A stretch of DNA of 64,000 nt from Diphasiastrum complanatum (Eukaryota; Streptophyta; Lycopodiopsida; Lycopodiales; Lycopodiaceae). The notes below the pieces were generated by a model. That model ran no database searches and had not been told where the DNA came from. It was given only the letters and a program-made list of their open reading frames with translations. This document shows positions 28,505 to 40,879 of this stretch, piece by piece; positions within the stretch are counted from its first letter, which is position 1; the number at the start of each line of letters is the position of its first letter. The position numbers and the translations under genes are program-made. The stretch lies in contig CM055092.1 of the NCBI GenBank assembly GCA_029204225.1, positions 43,714,094-43,778,093 on the forward strand, given 5' to 3'.

Positions 28505-31282
28505 ATCCTTCCCTCCTCTGGCAAGTCATCGGTCCTCGATGACAAACTCTGGGTAAGACTTCTGCAACGCCTGTCGCGTCTCCCAGGTAGCATCTGACAA
28601 CGGATGCCCTTTCCAGAATACTATATACTCTTGAAGGAGACAATTCCGAATCGTCGCTCCCTTCGATCTAGGATTCTTTCTGGCCCATAACCTGTGGTGT
28701 CTTTCTCCTCAAGAGACACTAGACCTTCCACCAGGCTATCGCCATCGTGCAAACATCTCTTTAGTTTGCTAACATGGAATACTGGATGCACCTTGCATCC
28801 CACAGGTAGCTGTAGCTTATAAGCTACTTGGCTCACCTTCTTAATAATCAACCATGGTCCACAATACCTAGGAGATAACTTGGCGCACTTTCCTGTGCGT
28901 AGCACCTTCGACTTCGAAGGGACTAGTAAATACACCCAATCTCCATTCTCAAATTCCCGATAGGTACGGTTCTCACGAGCATAACTCTCTGCCCTAGCTA
29001 CAACTTTATGAAGTATCTTACTATGAAGATATCTTACTATGAAGATCCTTCACGCACGAATACTTTTCCATTTTCTCAACTACATACCTTCCTTCACGGT
29101 GTATGTCAAATAAGTACTGGTGTGTTCCTCTACGGAAGCGACAGGCAAGGCTGACTCTTCCGCTTGGTCGACTAACTTGCATGCATAGGCTACACACACT
29201 GAAAATGTGGGTCCTCTTGTTGAGCCCTCTTGATCTCCTCCATGAGATCACTGTCAACTACAGGCAAGGCTCATCTGATGCAGTACCAACGATAGTGCAT
29301 CAACGACCACATTTTCCTTCCCTCCTCGGAAGCGAATTTCCAAATGAAATTCCTGCATCAGCTCGGGCCACCGAGCTTGGTGGCCATACAAATTTGGCTG
29401 AGTGCAAAATACTTTAAAGTATAATGATCTGTGTACTCGGCGCCATATAAATATAGTCTCCACACCTTGAGCGCATGTAGTCACATACAGCTCTTGCTCC
29501 TATATGGGTATACCATCTTGGCTCAACATTGCACCTACGGCAATGCCACTTGCATCCATCTCTGGGTCAAACGGTTTCTGGGTATTAACAAACTTGAGAA
29601 CTGGAGCCGTGGCCAGCGCCTCCATCAAGTTCTCAAACCTGTGCTGAGCTTTAGCACCCACCGATCTACAGTGCTGTTTTTCCGTAACTGGTCCATCAAA
29701 GGAGCAGCTACCTTGGAATAGTTCCTAACGAACTGCCGGTAGAACTTGCATAAACATAAGAAAGATTGTAATTGGCGTATATCGGCAGGCCTCGGCCACT
29801 TCTTAACCACAGCCACCTTGGCTGGGTCAACCGAAATACCCTCAGCTGTCGCTACGTGACCCAAATACTCGACACGAGTCTTAAACAACTCTGTCTTCTG
29901 AGCATTGGCATACAAGACAAAAGCTTGTAACTTGCCCAAAACGGTCTTGAGATGAACCTCATGCTCCTCGACCGCTTTACCAAAAACCAATATATCGTCA
30001 ATAAAATTGACGACAAACTTGCCCATATAGTCTCGCAAGACATTGTTCATGAGCATCATGAACGTGGCTGGGGCATTGGTTAACCCAAATGGCATAACCT
30101 AAAATTCAAAATGACCGAAACGGGTCCGAAAGGCCGTCTTCTGGACGTCTTCATCTGGAATCCGTATTTGATGGTATCCACTTTTGAGATCTATCTTACT
30201 GAAAATGGTTGCGCCTTGCAACGCATCCAATAGATCATCAATCCTGGGCATCGGATACCTATGCTTTACAGCGATCTTATCCAATCCCCTGTAATCGACA
30301 CACATCCGGAAACTACCATCCTTTTTCTTAACAAGTAAAATAGGAGAGGCGAAAGGTGAATAACTCGGACAAAACTACCCCAGCTTGAGATACTCCTCCA
30401 ACATCTTTCTGACTTCCTCTTCCTCTTTTAGGCTTATCCTATAAGGAGGCCTACATACCGGACTTGCCCCTGGAACGAGCTCAATACGATGATCAACGTT
30501 CCGACTAGCCTTTCTGACCAACTTGGCCAGACTTTCACAAACCTTTCTTCTGAGGCCAGCTTGATAAGCGTCTCACGATACCTATCAGCATATTCCTGCA
30601 CCATGTACTGCCTCTGACGATGCAAAAGCCAAGCATCCGTCGCACGCACATGCTCATGTGGAGGAATAAACTAAAGCTCGCTTAAACTCAAGCCAGGTAG
30701 ATGGAGCCTGATTAGACTTCAACAACTTGCGCCACCACCTTGCGTCCTATGCTGGTACAAAAGTCGGTAAAGAACTTTTGTTTGGGCACCAAATCGGCTT
30801 GAAAGTTGAAAAAAACAGGAAAAAAGCGGACTGTTTGACGTCGAATTTCTTCCAAACGGCAACAGCTTTTCACGAACGGTCAATTGGTAGTTGGTCGCCC
30901 TCCTACTAGGCCCAATCTGAAACCTTAACAGTAGAAATCGGAGATAAATCGGAGAAGTTATGTCCAATCCAAAAATCTGACCTATTTTTTGCTTGAAAAC
31001 CGACTTTTTAGTGAAATAGAGGCAAATCTGCTCCAAAACCGGCGTATGATGGCTCTATAGGATCGCTATGGATACTAGGAACATGCTCCCAAAATCTGAT
31101 CAGGATCTGAGAAGGTTCCGGAGAGTTATGAGCGAAAAACCTTCAAGAAAAATGCGCTGGCCCTCCAAAACTTTGAAATATTCTGAAATCTCAAGTTATG
31201 GTGAAAAAACCAAGCTTTTTCTCACTTTCTCTCTCTAGAACTGACCTTTCTCTCTCTATAACGAGCTTTTCTCTCTCTAGAA

Positions 31283-31298
31283 CGAGGCTTTGATACCA
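31283..31298 (-). other. Primer-binding site (initiator Met tRNA)
   Basis: The minus strand reads TGGTATCAAAGCCTCG two bases inside the LTR end. This is the usual plant initiator-Met tRNA PBS with one change, and it fixes the element's orientation. Confidence 0.85.
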
Positions 31299-31300
31299 AT

Positions 31301-31775
31301 TGTCACAAGCCAGTCTCTCCAAGCTCGTGAATCCTAGAAGCCGGTGTGTAGAATGAACCTCCCAACCATAGGCACCCCTCTTTGAGTCCTACCTGCTATT
31401 CCCGTCAACTGGCACATGACATCCACCTGTGGGTGATCAGTCCATATGGCATGCATGGCCCCTATGACCTGTGAATACGGAGTGACTCCTAGGGTACCAC
31501 CCCCGTGCCCCGCCAAAGACCTGTGACCCTCTTGGTTACCCCGACTACTTGCCATCTAGCATCTCGTCACTGACGGCTAGGGTCCCGACTGTCAAGACAC
31601 ACCGCATCTCTGACAACTTGTCAGGCGACCACACCGGGTCACTGCTCGTGAAGCATCGGTCCCAACTTGGGACAGATGTCCTCCTCGGTCACCGGCCCTT
31701 GCCAATACTTGGCCTCAGGCCCTCTGGTAACCGGCCGTGCTGAGGTCATGATAGAGTCGTAACTGGACTCTAACA
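31301..31775 (-). repeat. 5' LTR of the gypsy element
   Basis: 475 bp with the same termini as 28029-28504. It is flanked on the right by TATTA and on the left by the primer-binding site. Confidence 0.93.
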
Positions 31776-31780
31776 TATTA

Positions 31781-32100
31781 CATATGACAGTTGACTTCAG
31801 ACTCATGGGGCCTCAGGAATGAGCCTTGAGGCCACGCTTGACACTCTTGTTATTTATGCAGCATCATTGCTTTTACTTTAAACTTTAAAGTTTAAACTTT
31901 TGACTCTTGAATTGTAATTTGTGATTCACTGATTTGTAAATTGTTACTAGTTAGAACTTACTACTTCGAAATTAGAACTTAGTGCCAACTTCCAAGTGGT
32001 CAGTGCATTGTAATTTGTAAGTTGTAAGTTGTAACTTGTAAGTACTAAATAGTAAGTTCTATAGTTTATAACAGTTACGAATAGAGCCACAGCTGATCTA
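31781..32100 (+). other. Continuation of hAT relic 3' region
   Basis: After the second TATTA the sequence resumes the word style of the hAT introns and 3' part (AATTGTAATTTGT, TTGTAAGTTGTAAG, AACTTTAAAGTTTAA). It probably belongs to the same hAT copy split by the gypsy insertion. It is noncoding, and no terminal inverted repeat was found. Confidence 0.5.
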
Positions 32101-32104
32101 GAGC

Positions 32105-32166
32105 TAAGCTATGAAAGTATCACATAAGCAAGACTTAAGCTATGAAAGCAGCACATAAGCAAGACT
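32105..32166. repeat. 31-bp tandem duplication
   Basis: Two copies with two mismatches, each starting TAAGCTATGAAAG and ending ATAAGCAAGACT. They lie at the probable LTR side of the minus-strand gypsy. Confidence 0.85.
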
Positions 32167-32229
32167 TAACCCTAGAAAGCAGGAAAGAGAGAGATTAAGG
32201 AGGCTAAAGAGAGAGATCAATATCGTCAG

Positions 32230-34560
32230 CTGAATAACAAATGACATAGTTTCCCTACTTATAGCCAAGAGGAAGCCCTAAAAGGAAGCTTCCAGTGGCT
32301 AGGGCCCAACTGGGAGGGAAAATAGTGCGCCCTCCAAGAAGGCCCCCACTCTCCAGTAATATGTCCAAATGGCCTAATAATGAATAATAAGGCCAAAGGC
32401 CAACCATATAGTGTCACTAATGAATAAAAAAGGGCCCAAGGCCTGCTTATGCATAAAGTAAAGTAAATGTAAATGGACGCGGCGAATGTAATGAGCCGAG
32501 TCCATAACTCTCCCCGGCATGCCAAAAAGAAACTGGATCAAGTAACAGCAAGCCCTGGTGCATCAACAGCTAGAACAACATCTGATGTAGAGGAATCAAC
32601 AAGTGCAGCAAGAGCACGAGCCTGATCCGCAAGTGATGGTGTATGATAAAAGACATCAATAGGCTCCCATGTGGCCTCCTCAATAGGACGACCATCCCAC
32701 TGGACCAAAAACTGAATCTGCCGACGGCGTCAACTATGGTGTAGACGAACCTGTAATATAGCAGCAGGTAAAAATGGAAATAACTCTGGAGCAGTAGGAA
32801 ACTCAGCATCACAAGGAACGTCATCCTCAATAGCAGCACGTAAATAAACTGACATGGAATACATCACAGGCGCGTGTGGAAGCAGGAAGCTATAAGCGAT
32901 ATGTAACTGGACTAAGAACCTCTAAAATGCGATAAGGCCCATAATAACGTGCTGCAAGCTTCTCAGTAGAAGCATGGCCCTGGACAAAATGATGACGTGC
33001 AAACCGTAGGCGTAAATAAACCATATCTCCAAGTTGAAACTCAACATGGCGATGGTGACGATCAACTGAGGTCTGATAACGCTGCTGAACATGCTGTAAA
33101 TGAGAACTGGCCCGGGTAATAAGCTCTCGAGCACCTGATAGAAAAGATGCAAGTGTGACAGGTGTATCCTCAAGAGGGAGAGGAATGCCAGGTAAAAGAG
33201 GTGCATAGCCATGAGATAATAAAAATGGTGAGACACCTGTGCTGGTACTAACAGAGCTATTATAGCTATACTCTGCTAAACATAAATGTTGATCCCAATC
33301 CTTCCTTTAAGGAGTAACAAAATGGCGTAAATAATCCTCAAGGATCCTGTTAAGGACCTCAGACTGCCCATCAGAAGTAGAATGATAAGCAGAACCCATA
33401 AAAAGCTGTACATCCAATATACGCATAAGCTCTGTCCAGAATATAGATGTAAACTTACTATCCCTATCAGAAAGGCTAGTACGAGGAAATCCATGCAGGC
33501 GGAAAATCTCTGATAGGAACAAACGTGCACACTGCTCTGCTGATAGTACTGCAAACTGGTATAAAATGTGCCTGTTTCGAGAACCTGTCAACTACCACCA
33601 TACATGAATCGTGAACACGCTGGGTATGGGAAAGGCCAAGGATAAAGTCCATAGATATATCAGTCCACTGTTGATGAGGAATAGGCCAACTTTGGACCAA
33701 ACCAGCAGATTTAGCACGGGAGTACTTATTACGAAGACAAAAAGGGCAAGTACGAATAAGTACAGCAAGCTCAGATCGAAGAGAGGGCCAATAGAAATGG
33801 TCTTTGAGACGAGCATAAGCCTTCTGAAACCCAAAGTGATCCCCAACAGGAGAGGAATGAGCATCCGACAACAATTGGGAACAAATACCCAAGGAACTAG
33901 AAATACAAAGAGAATCATAACGATAAAGATGGTTGTCAACAATGGAGTAAACCTGATGAGGACGGGACGAAACAGGTGGGGCAGAACTATAAACATCATG
34001 AAAATCAGAACATGTAAGGTATGCTGCAGGTAGATCATCAAACCATGGAGGAATAGTAGAAATGAGTGTATTCAACAAAGCTGGAAGACAAGATAATGCA
34101 TCATCAGTAGTGTTAGCACGACCGGGACGATACAATATGGAAAAATTAAAAGACTGTAAAAACTGCAACCAACGAAATTGACGATCACTAAGGTCACGTT
34201 GAGAAAACAGATAACGTAAAGACTGGTGATCAGTAATGATGTCAAATGGAACTCCATACAGATAATGACACCCACTTCTTAAGAGCATAGATAATAGCAA
34301 GAAGCTCTTTCTCATGCACAGAATAACGTTGCTCATAAGAGCGAAGACGACGTGACTCATAAGCAATAATACATTGTGACTGGCGAAGTAAAGCACCCAA
34401 ACCAACATTACTAGCATCAGTCTCAACAAGAAACTTCTGATCAAACTGTGGTAAACACATAACGACAACATCAACAACAGCACGACGAAGAGTATCAAAC
34501 GCTGACTGAGAATCAGAAGTCCAAAGAAAAGTACTAGACTTCTTCAAAAGTGCATGAAGT
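32230..34560 (-). mobile_element. Ty3/gypsy (chromovirus-like) pol remnant, RNase H to chromodomain
   Basis: Reads right to left. RT/RNase H at 34242-34547 has ETDASNVGLGALL and YSVHEKELLAIIYALKKW. A frame change leads to 33476-34260 with DHQSLRYLFSQRDL, the zinc region DHFYWPSLR...CPFCLRNK, and the integrase first Asp in SMDFILGL. The frame at 33307-33591 carries SDRDSKFTSIFW and DGQSEVLNRILED, the second Asp and the Glu. A further change leads to the C-terminal integrase and a chromodomain-like core near 32650-32725 (QFLVQWDGRPIEEATWEP). A likely LTR lies to the left; the minus strand there has a TATA-like CTATAAGTAGGG near 32255. RT fingers/palm, protease and gag are missing. Multiple frameshifts make it inactive. 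Confidence 0.85.
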
Positions 34561-34583
34561 AAGGATCTTATTGTCTAGCTAAG

Positions 34584-34609
34584 CTTCTTCTTCTTCTTCT
34601 TCTTCTTCT

Positions 34610-34687
<78 letters not shown>
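34584..34687. repeat. (TTC)n(TC)n compound microsatellite
   Basis: About 10 TTC units pass directly into about 37 TC units. It lies at the truncated RT edge of the minus-strand gypsy. Confidence 0.95.
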
Positions 34688-34689
<2 letters not shown>

Positions 34690-35060
34690 ACGTAGCCATC
34701 ATCTCCTCACTGCTTCCATCTCCATGCAACTCTCACTTTGTTACGAGCTCGTAACTAGTGCCGAACCCTAGAGAACACAGATAGGTCAGATACCACAGTC
34801 AAGGTCGTGTCCAGCGTACATGACCAACAGGGCAAGACAGTGTGAGTAGTGTGCCCCAGCACGGTCCATAGCCATGGCGGGCCTAACACAGCCTAGGGAC
34901 CCTGTCAGCAGGATAGGGCCCCCAGTTGGGTCCCGACGTGCAGTCGGCCAAGTCAGTGCCACGTGGCCGACACTTGGCAGTAGCATGCTACCAGTCCTCA
35001 CACTGGGCTAGGAGGGGCTTACTCTATATCAGGGAGTAGGCAAGGTTGGGGGGATCAGTT
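34690..35060. other. GC-richer unassigned stretch
   Basis: No recognised protein in any frame. Its base composition differs from the surrounding AT-rich DNA and resembles the GC-rich gypsy LTRs at 28 kb. It may be a gag or LTR fragment of the following element, but this is not supported by any motif. Confidence 0.3.
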
Positions 35061-38000
35061 AGTGTTTGCCCTACTGTGGTGTTAGGATCTATTACACTGG
35101 TCGAACAGACATTGTTCTCGGGAGAGATTGGCTCTACAGTTTAGGACCTTCCCTCCACAGAAACTATCAGGAGAACACCCTTAGCTTTCAGCATAAAGGC
35201 CGAGAGATCCAGTTGCATGGGGAGCATGATGTTCCCAACAGCCCTATGGTCTGCAGTTCAGAACTCTGTCAGCTAATCGGAGACGAAGACCATCAGGTAT
35301 TCTTATGTGACTTTCAGTTTATTCCTGAAGTTTCTATTTCCAGTTCTATTTAGCAGAAAATCAGTAAATTAGAAACTTTATTGTCTAAATTTAAAGATGT
35401 TTTTCCTGAAGATTTGCCACATGGTTTACCACCTAGCAGAGAGGTAGATCATGTAATAAACCTAGTACCAGGTACAGCACCTGTTTCTAAACCTCTGTAT
35501 CGGGTCAGCCGAACAGAGGATGAAGAAATAACTAGGCAGTTAACAGACTATCTTGGGAAAGGCCAAATTCAGACCAGTAGTTCACCATGGGCCTCACCAG
35601 TCCTATTGGTGAAAAAGAAAGAGGGGTCTATGCGTCTTTGCGTAGATTACAGAGCCCTCAATAAAGTCACAATTAAGAATAAATACCCTATGCCTCGGGC
35701 AGACGAGTTGTTTGATCAACTCGACGGGGCTAAGTTTTTCAGCAAAATAGGCCTCAGATCGGGATATCATCAAGTTCGTATAAAATCGGAAGATGTCTCA
35801 AAAACAGCTTTTAGGACTCGTCACGGTCATTATGAGTTTAAGGTGATGCCATTTGGGCTCACAAATGCTCCAGCTACCTTTATGACCTTGATGAACAGTG
35901 TCCTCAGACCATACTTGGGTAAGTTTGTAGTCGTATTTTTAGATGACAAACTCGTTTACAGCAAAACGAGGAAGGAGCATCTAAAACACCTCAGAAAGGT
36001 GTTTCGACTGCTCAGAAAGCATAAGCTTTATGCTAAACAATCCAAGTGTGAATTCTTCGTTGAAGAAGTAGCATATTTGGGTCACATTATCTCTTCAGAT
36101 GGGATTAAGATGGACCCAAATAAGGTTAAAGCCATACTCAGTTGGCTGAGACCTCAGAATATTTTGGAACTTCAAATCTTTCTTGGTCTGGCGGGATATT
36201 ATAGACGATTTGTCAAGGAATATGCTCAGATAGCAGTCCCTATGACAAATCTCCTTAAGGGGAAGGAAAAGGAGTTCATTTGGGAGTCCGCACAACAGGA
36301 GAGCTTTGATGCTCTCAAAACAGCCTTAGCTACAGCACCAGTTTTAAAAGTCGTCGACCCCAATCAGCCATTTGTGGTCGAAACAGATGCTAGCGACTTT
36401 GTAGTAGGTGCTGTGCTAACTTAGGGTGGACGACCAGTTGCGTTCGAGAGTAAAAAACTCGAGCCAGTTCAGACTAGGTACAGTGCTTATGAAAAGGAAC
36501 TCTTTTCTATAGTCCATGCCCTTAAGACTTGGAGGCATTATTTGTATGGTGCCAACTTTGAGGTCCTGACAGACCATGAGAGTCTCAGATACCTTTGCAA
36601 TCAACCTGAGCTTAGAGGTCGGAAAGCTCGTTGGGCAGAGTTGATGCAAGAGTTTGACATGTCTATCAGAAATAGGCGTGGAAAATTCAATACAGTAGCA
36701 CATGCCCTTAGCAGAATGCCTACGATAAACGAGCTGAGTTTTACTCAGATTCGTAATGAGTTACTCGAGTCCTTGAGAGGGAAATGCCAGCATGATGCAT
36801 TCTTCTCTATTATCTGGAACTCAGTCCAGAACAGACAGTTACAGACTCCAGAACCAGTTCCCAGGGCTGGTGCCAGTTCATCCAAGAATACGGCAGCTTC
36901 CGTTGAGGAAGATGATGAGTCCGAGTATACGTCATCAGATGACGTTGAGGATTCTGAGCCTGTATTACCCAAGCAAACCCCAGGGGTTGAGGGTCAGTTG
37001 ACTCAAGGATTCAAATGGAAACAGTATTCCATTCAAGATGAGTACTTGCTCTATAGAGACAGAGTGTGTGTCCCCAATTCAGAGGATTATAGGCAGCAGG
37101 TCCTATATGAATGTCATGACAATCCCAGCGCGGGACACCCAGGCATACAGAAGACCTATGAGCTTCTTCGTAGGCAATTTTTCTGGCCCAGTATGAAAAA
37201 GGATGTCCACCAGTATGTAACCAGTTGCCAGAAATGTCAAGTAAATAAAGCAGAGCGTTTAAAGGCAGGAGGGTTGTTGCATCCCTTAGAAATACCAGCT
37301 GGTAAATGGGAGAGTATCTCCATGGATTTTATAGTAGGCCTGCCTAAAACCCAAAAGGGTAATAACGCTATATGGGTCACAGTTGACCGTCTGACCAAAA
37401 TGGCTCATTTCATTCCGACCAAAACAACCGTTAGAGCTCCAGAGTTAGCGAGGTTGTTTGTAGACGGGCTATTTAAATTGTACGGTCTACCTTCCAGCAT
37501 AGTCAGCGACCGGGACAGTAAGTTTACTGGAAATTTTTGGAGGGCAGTATTCCATCATCTCCATACTAAACTTAATATGAGTACCACCGACCATCCACAG
37601 ACGGACGGTCAAACAGAAAGGGTAAATCAAGTGCTGGAGGATATGCTTCGTGCATACGTCAGCAAGAAGCAGACTAATTGGGAGGAGTATCTCTCGATAT
37701 TAGAGTTTGCTTACAACAGTACCAAACATTCAGCTACGGGATACAGCGCATTTATGCTGATGTACGGTTTTCAGCCACGCTCACCAACAGCTGTAGGGTT
37801 TAAACAAGAAAAAGTTGAAGCAGCCAGAAACTTTTTAGAAGACCTAAACCAGATGATAGAACATGCTAAGCGTAGCATTAGACAATCCCAGGATCGAGCC
37901 AGGCATTATGCAGATCCACACAGACGGGATGTGCAGTTCTCCGCTGGTGAGAAAGTCTACTTGAGAGTCCCAGTTGACTCTAAAACCCTCAAATCAGGAG

Positions 38001-38374
38001 TGTGTGCTAAGTTGTCTCCAAGGTATTGTGGTCCCTTTACCATCAGTAGGAGACTAGGCGAGGTCACCTATGAACTAGAACTCCCACACAGCAGTAAGGT
38101 TTTTCCAGTCTTTCATGTAAGTCAGTTACGAAAAGCCTTAACCAGATCAGACAATCTGGTAGGGGAAAGTGTTCTAGTTCTCCCATTGGATCCTCAACAA
38201 TCTCCACATGAACCAGAGGAGATTCTTGATAGTAGAGAGACGCAGACTCGTCATACTCCATACCGAGAATATCTGGTTAAGTGGAATGATCAGCCTGTTG
38301 AGAATGCCACTTGGGAAAGAGGCAACGTCCTTCGCAATCAGAGAGTGTTTGCCCTACATAGGATCTATTACACT
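35061..38374 (+). mobile_element. Ty3/gypsy chromovirus-like pol, nearly full, two stops
   Basis: A single frame from 35066 to 38503, broken only by TAG at 35351 and 36422. Order: end of the protease (TDIVLGRDWL, 35100); RT ([10 protein letters not shown]; motif A reads [13 protein letters not shown], with Gly where the catalytic Asp belongs; FLDDKLVYS near 35940); RNase H ([13 protein letters not shown], 36380; YSAYEKELFSIVHALKTW); integrase zinc region (HPGIQKTYELL...CQKCQ, 37140-37240); integrase core with SMDFIVGLP, VSDRDSKFTGNFW and DGQTERVNQVLED (37320-37640); chromodomain-like end (EYLVKWNDQPVENATWE, 38268). Gag and recognisable LTRs are absent. Beyond about 38374 the frame runs antisense into a copia relic. 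The motif A change alone should abolish RT activity. Confidence 0.92.
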
Positions 38375-40530
38375 ATAGCCTTTGCTTTCACTACTATAGC
38401 CAACAAAAATGCATTTAACTCCTTTATTCTCAAGCTTTGTACGAAGTTTATCCGGAACAAAAACATAAGCCGTACAACCAAAAATGTGAAATTGAGAGAT
38501 TGAAGGCTTCTTCCCATACCAAACTTCATAGGGAGTTAATACTTTCAATGCTTTAGTAGGACAACGATTGCTTATGTATGCTGCCGTTATAACCACGTCA
38601 GCCCAAAACTTGTGAGGCAGCCCCTTCGCTTTGAGCATGCAACGGGCCATCTCCATAAGTGTGCAATTCTTTCGCTCGACAACACCATTTTGTTGAGGCG
38701 TATAGGGAGTTGTCATTTGATGTAGAATTCCCTTCTCTCGAAGAAATGCACCGAATGTAGTCTTGATGTATTCCCCTCCACGATCGGTGCGTGAGGTCTT
38801 CAAAGAATGCCCAAACTGATTTTCCACCATCGCTAGAAAATCTTTGAAATGCTAAAAAACTTTCGATTTAATATGAGAGATCCATGTAAAACGGGAAGAG
38901 TCATCAATAAAAGTCACAAAATTGATGCACTTTCCAATGGACTGATCCTCATTGGACCACAAACATCACTATGAACCAATTCAAATTATCAAGAACCCTT
39001 ATAGTTCTATCAATTGGAAAAGGTTTCCTTCGAAACTTTCCAAGTATGCACCCCTCGCATACATGCCCTTCCGGCTGCTCAATAGTAGGAATATCTTCTA
39101 CCATATTAAATGTCTTCAGCTTCTTCAAACTTGCAAAGCTGAGATGTCCAAACCTTGCGTGCCACAATTCAGCCAACTCCAATGATTGTGATGTAGAAGC
39201 AACAAGATATGTAGAGGGAAATTCTTCGCTCATAGGTATCCATAATGAATAAGCCAGCTGCATTGTTCCCGAAACAATAATAAAGAGAGATCTTTTAGGA
39301 TCCTTGACAAGACACTTATCTTCTTTGAACTCAACAACTAGTCCTTGCTTCAACATAGTTGAAATTGAAAGAAGATTCTTCTTGATTCTCGGAACATAAA
39401 GCACATGCTTAATGTACTTTTCTTCACCATTAGGCAGAATGATGGCTACAATTCCAATTCCATGAACAAAATAAAATGCATTATTCACACATTGTACCTT
39501 GCTTCCATTTTGCACTTTCACTAATTTAATGAATGCTTCTTTGCGAGAAGTCATATGACGAGTAGCACCACTATAAATCACCCATTCAATGGGCTGAAAA
39601 TCAGCAACTTGCAAAACAGAACCTGAATTCCTCATAGATGTAGAAGTACTAGTAGAAGCAATATTAGACACAAAAGCACAGTCTTGGTTGAAGAGATCAC
39701 CACTAGCTTCAAGCTCTTGCTCCAAAGTAGCAAGTGAAGCACTAGTATCAATTCCTTTGCTCTACTCTTTCGCAAGCTTCTTCTTACAATCTTTGATGAA
39801 GTGCCCATACTTCTGCAATAATGACACTTCCCTTTCTTCTTTTGAGTGTTGACATTTTGACCTCCAATGGGCTTTTGCTCATCTTTGGAAGGAGGCTTCC
39901 CCTTTCCTTTTATCTTGCCTTTGCCCTTGCCTTTCGTGAAGAAAGCTTGATCTTGTTGAGTGTCACCCGCAAAATTTTGCCTCGTTTGCTCCTCTTGAAG
40001 AAGCAGCCCAACAAGTTCATCAAAGGAGAGTTGATGTCCCATAAGAGATGCTCAAAGATAAAACAAATGGAAGATAAGAGGAAGGTAATGAGTTGAGAGT
40101 AATGGAAACAAATTGAGCATCCTCAATCATCTCATCAATATTGAGAAGCTCCTCACAAAGATCCTTGATCTTCGTCAAGTGATTGGTCACTTGATCCCCT
40201 TCTTGCATCTTCAACAAAGAAAGTTGATTTCTGAGATACACCACTCTTGCTGGATTTTTGACTCTATACATGGTATAAAGTGTATCCCACGCACTTTTAG
40301 ATGTCTTACAAGACCTAATATGAGGTAAGATAAATCTTTTCACAGCAAGAGCAACCATAGAATGTGCTTGTGCATCCCTTCTATCCCACTTCTTTTGTTC
40401 TTCCGAAGATGTAGAAGATGATGTTGATGATGATGATCCACGAGGTGTAGAAGGTGCCAAAGAAGGAGGCCTTTCCTCATCACCATTGACCAAATCCCAC
40501 AGCCCTTTCGCTATGAGAAGCCCCAAATGT
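38355..40530 (-). mobile_element. Decayed Ty1/copia gag-protease-integrase fragment
   Basis: Reads right to left. Gag is at 40020-40526 (SKSAWDTLYTMY, NHLTKIKDLCEELL) and 39632-40042 (basic GKGKGK stretch and a broken zinc knuckle, CHYC...). Protease at 38949-39725 reads VIYSGATRHMTS, with Tyr at the catalytic Asp position, followed by GAG-pre-integrase (LWHARFGHLSFASL, CEGCILGK). The integrase core at 38354-38830 has RTDRGGEYIK and PQQNGVVERKN. The sequence stops at KGYSVIDP, where the gypsy element at 35.06-38.37 kb begins, so the RT and RNase H are lost. Frameshifts near 39780 and 38950 also break it. Confidence 0.88.
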
Positions 40531-40820
40531 CAAGATAGGGCCCCTAAACCAAATTAGACCTCTAAGGACCTAGTGCGATAGTTGTGGACATTCATGGCAT
40601 CACCTGCTTTCAGAATGGGGTGAAGGAGATTGGTGGCTCAAGGTAAGGGGAACCATCAACGACAGAGCAGTTGAAACAGCAGGCCAGGAAAGGGGAGGCG
40701 AGTTTGGCAACTGGTTTGAGGAGCTCGGCTGAAAGGAGGTCAATGTCAGACGATTGTTCTTGAGTTTGCAGATGGTGGCTTCAATCATGTCAGGAGCAAA
40801 GAGGTCACAGTGGGTAGGAC

Positions 40821-40824
<4 letters not shown>

Positions 40825-40875
<51 letters not shown>
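40825..40875. repeat. (GA)n microsatellite
   Basis: About 25 GA units near the 5' side of the minus-strand copia relic. Confidence 0.95.

Positions 40876-40879
<4 letters not shown>

Larger units (their letters stand above)
28029..31775 (-). mobile_element. Ty3/gypsy LTR retrotransposon, internally deleted, inserted in hAT relic
   Basis: LTR-bounded minus-strand element of 3747 bp with a TATTA duplication at 28024-28028 and 31776-31780. Reading right to left: PBS beside the 31301-31775 LTR; gag piece near 30434-30649 (EYADRYRETLIKL); RT at 30099-30305 ([23 protein letters not shown]) and 29625-30095 ([20 protein letters not shown]); RNase H scrap near 29254-29484; C-terminal integrase region at 28621-28935 (KLSPRYCGPW, HVSKLK). 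Frames are broken, and most of the integrase catalytic core between about 29020 and 28985 is missing. The LTRs differ at about 25 of 475 positions by eye, so it is much older than the copia at 51 kb. Confidence 0.92.

Noticed and set aside
33592-34041. Hydrophobic minus-strand frame that could look like a membrane protein
   Set aside because: It overlaps the gypsy integrase/RNase H in another frame; the gypsy motifs explain the sequence.
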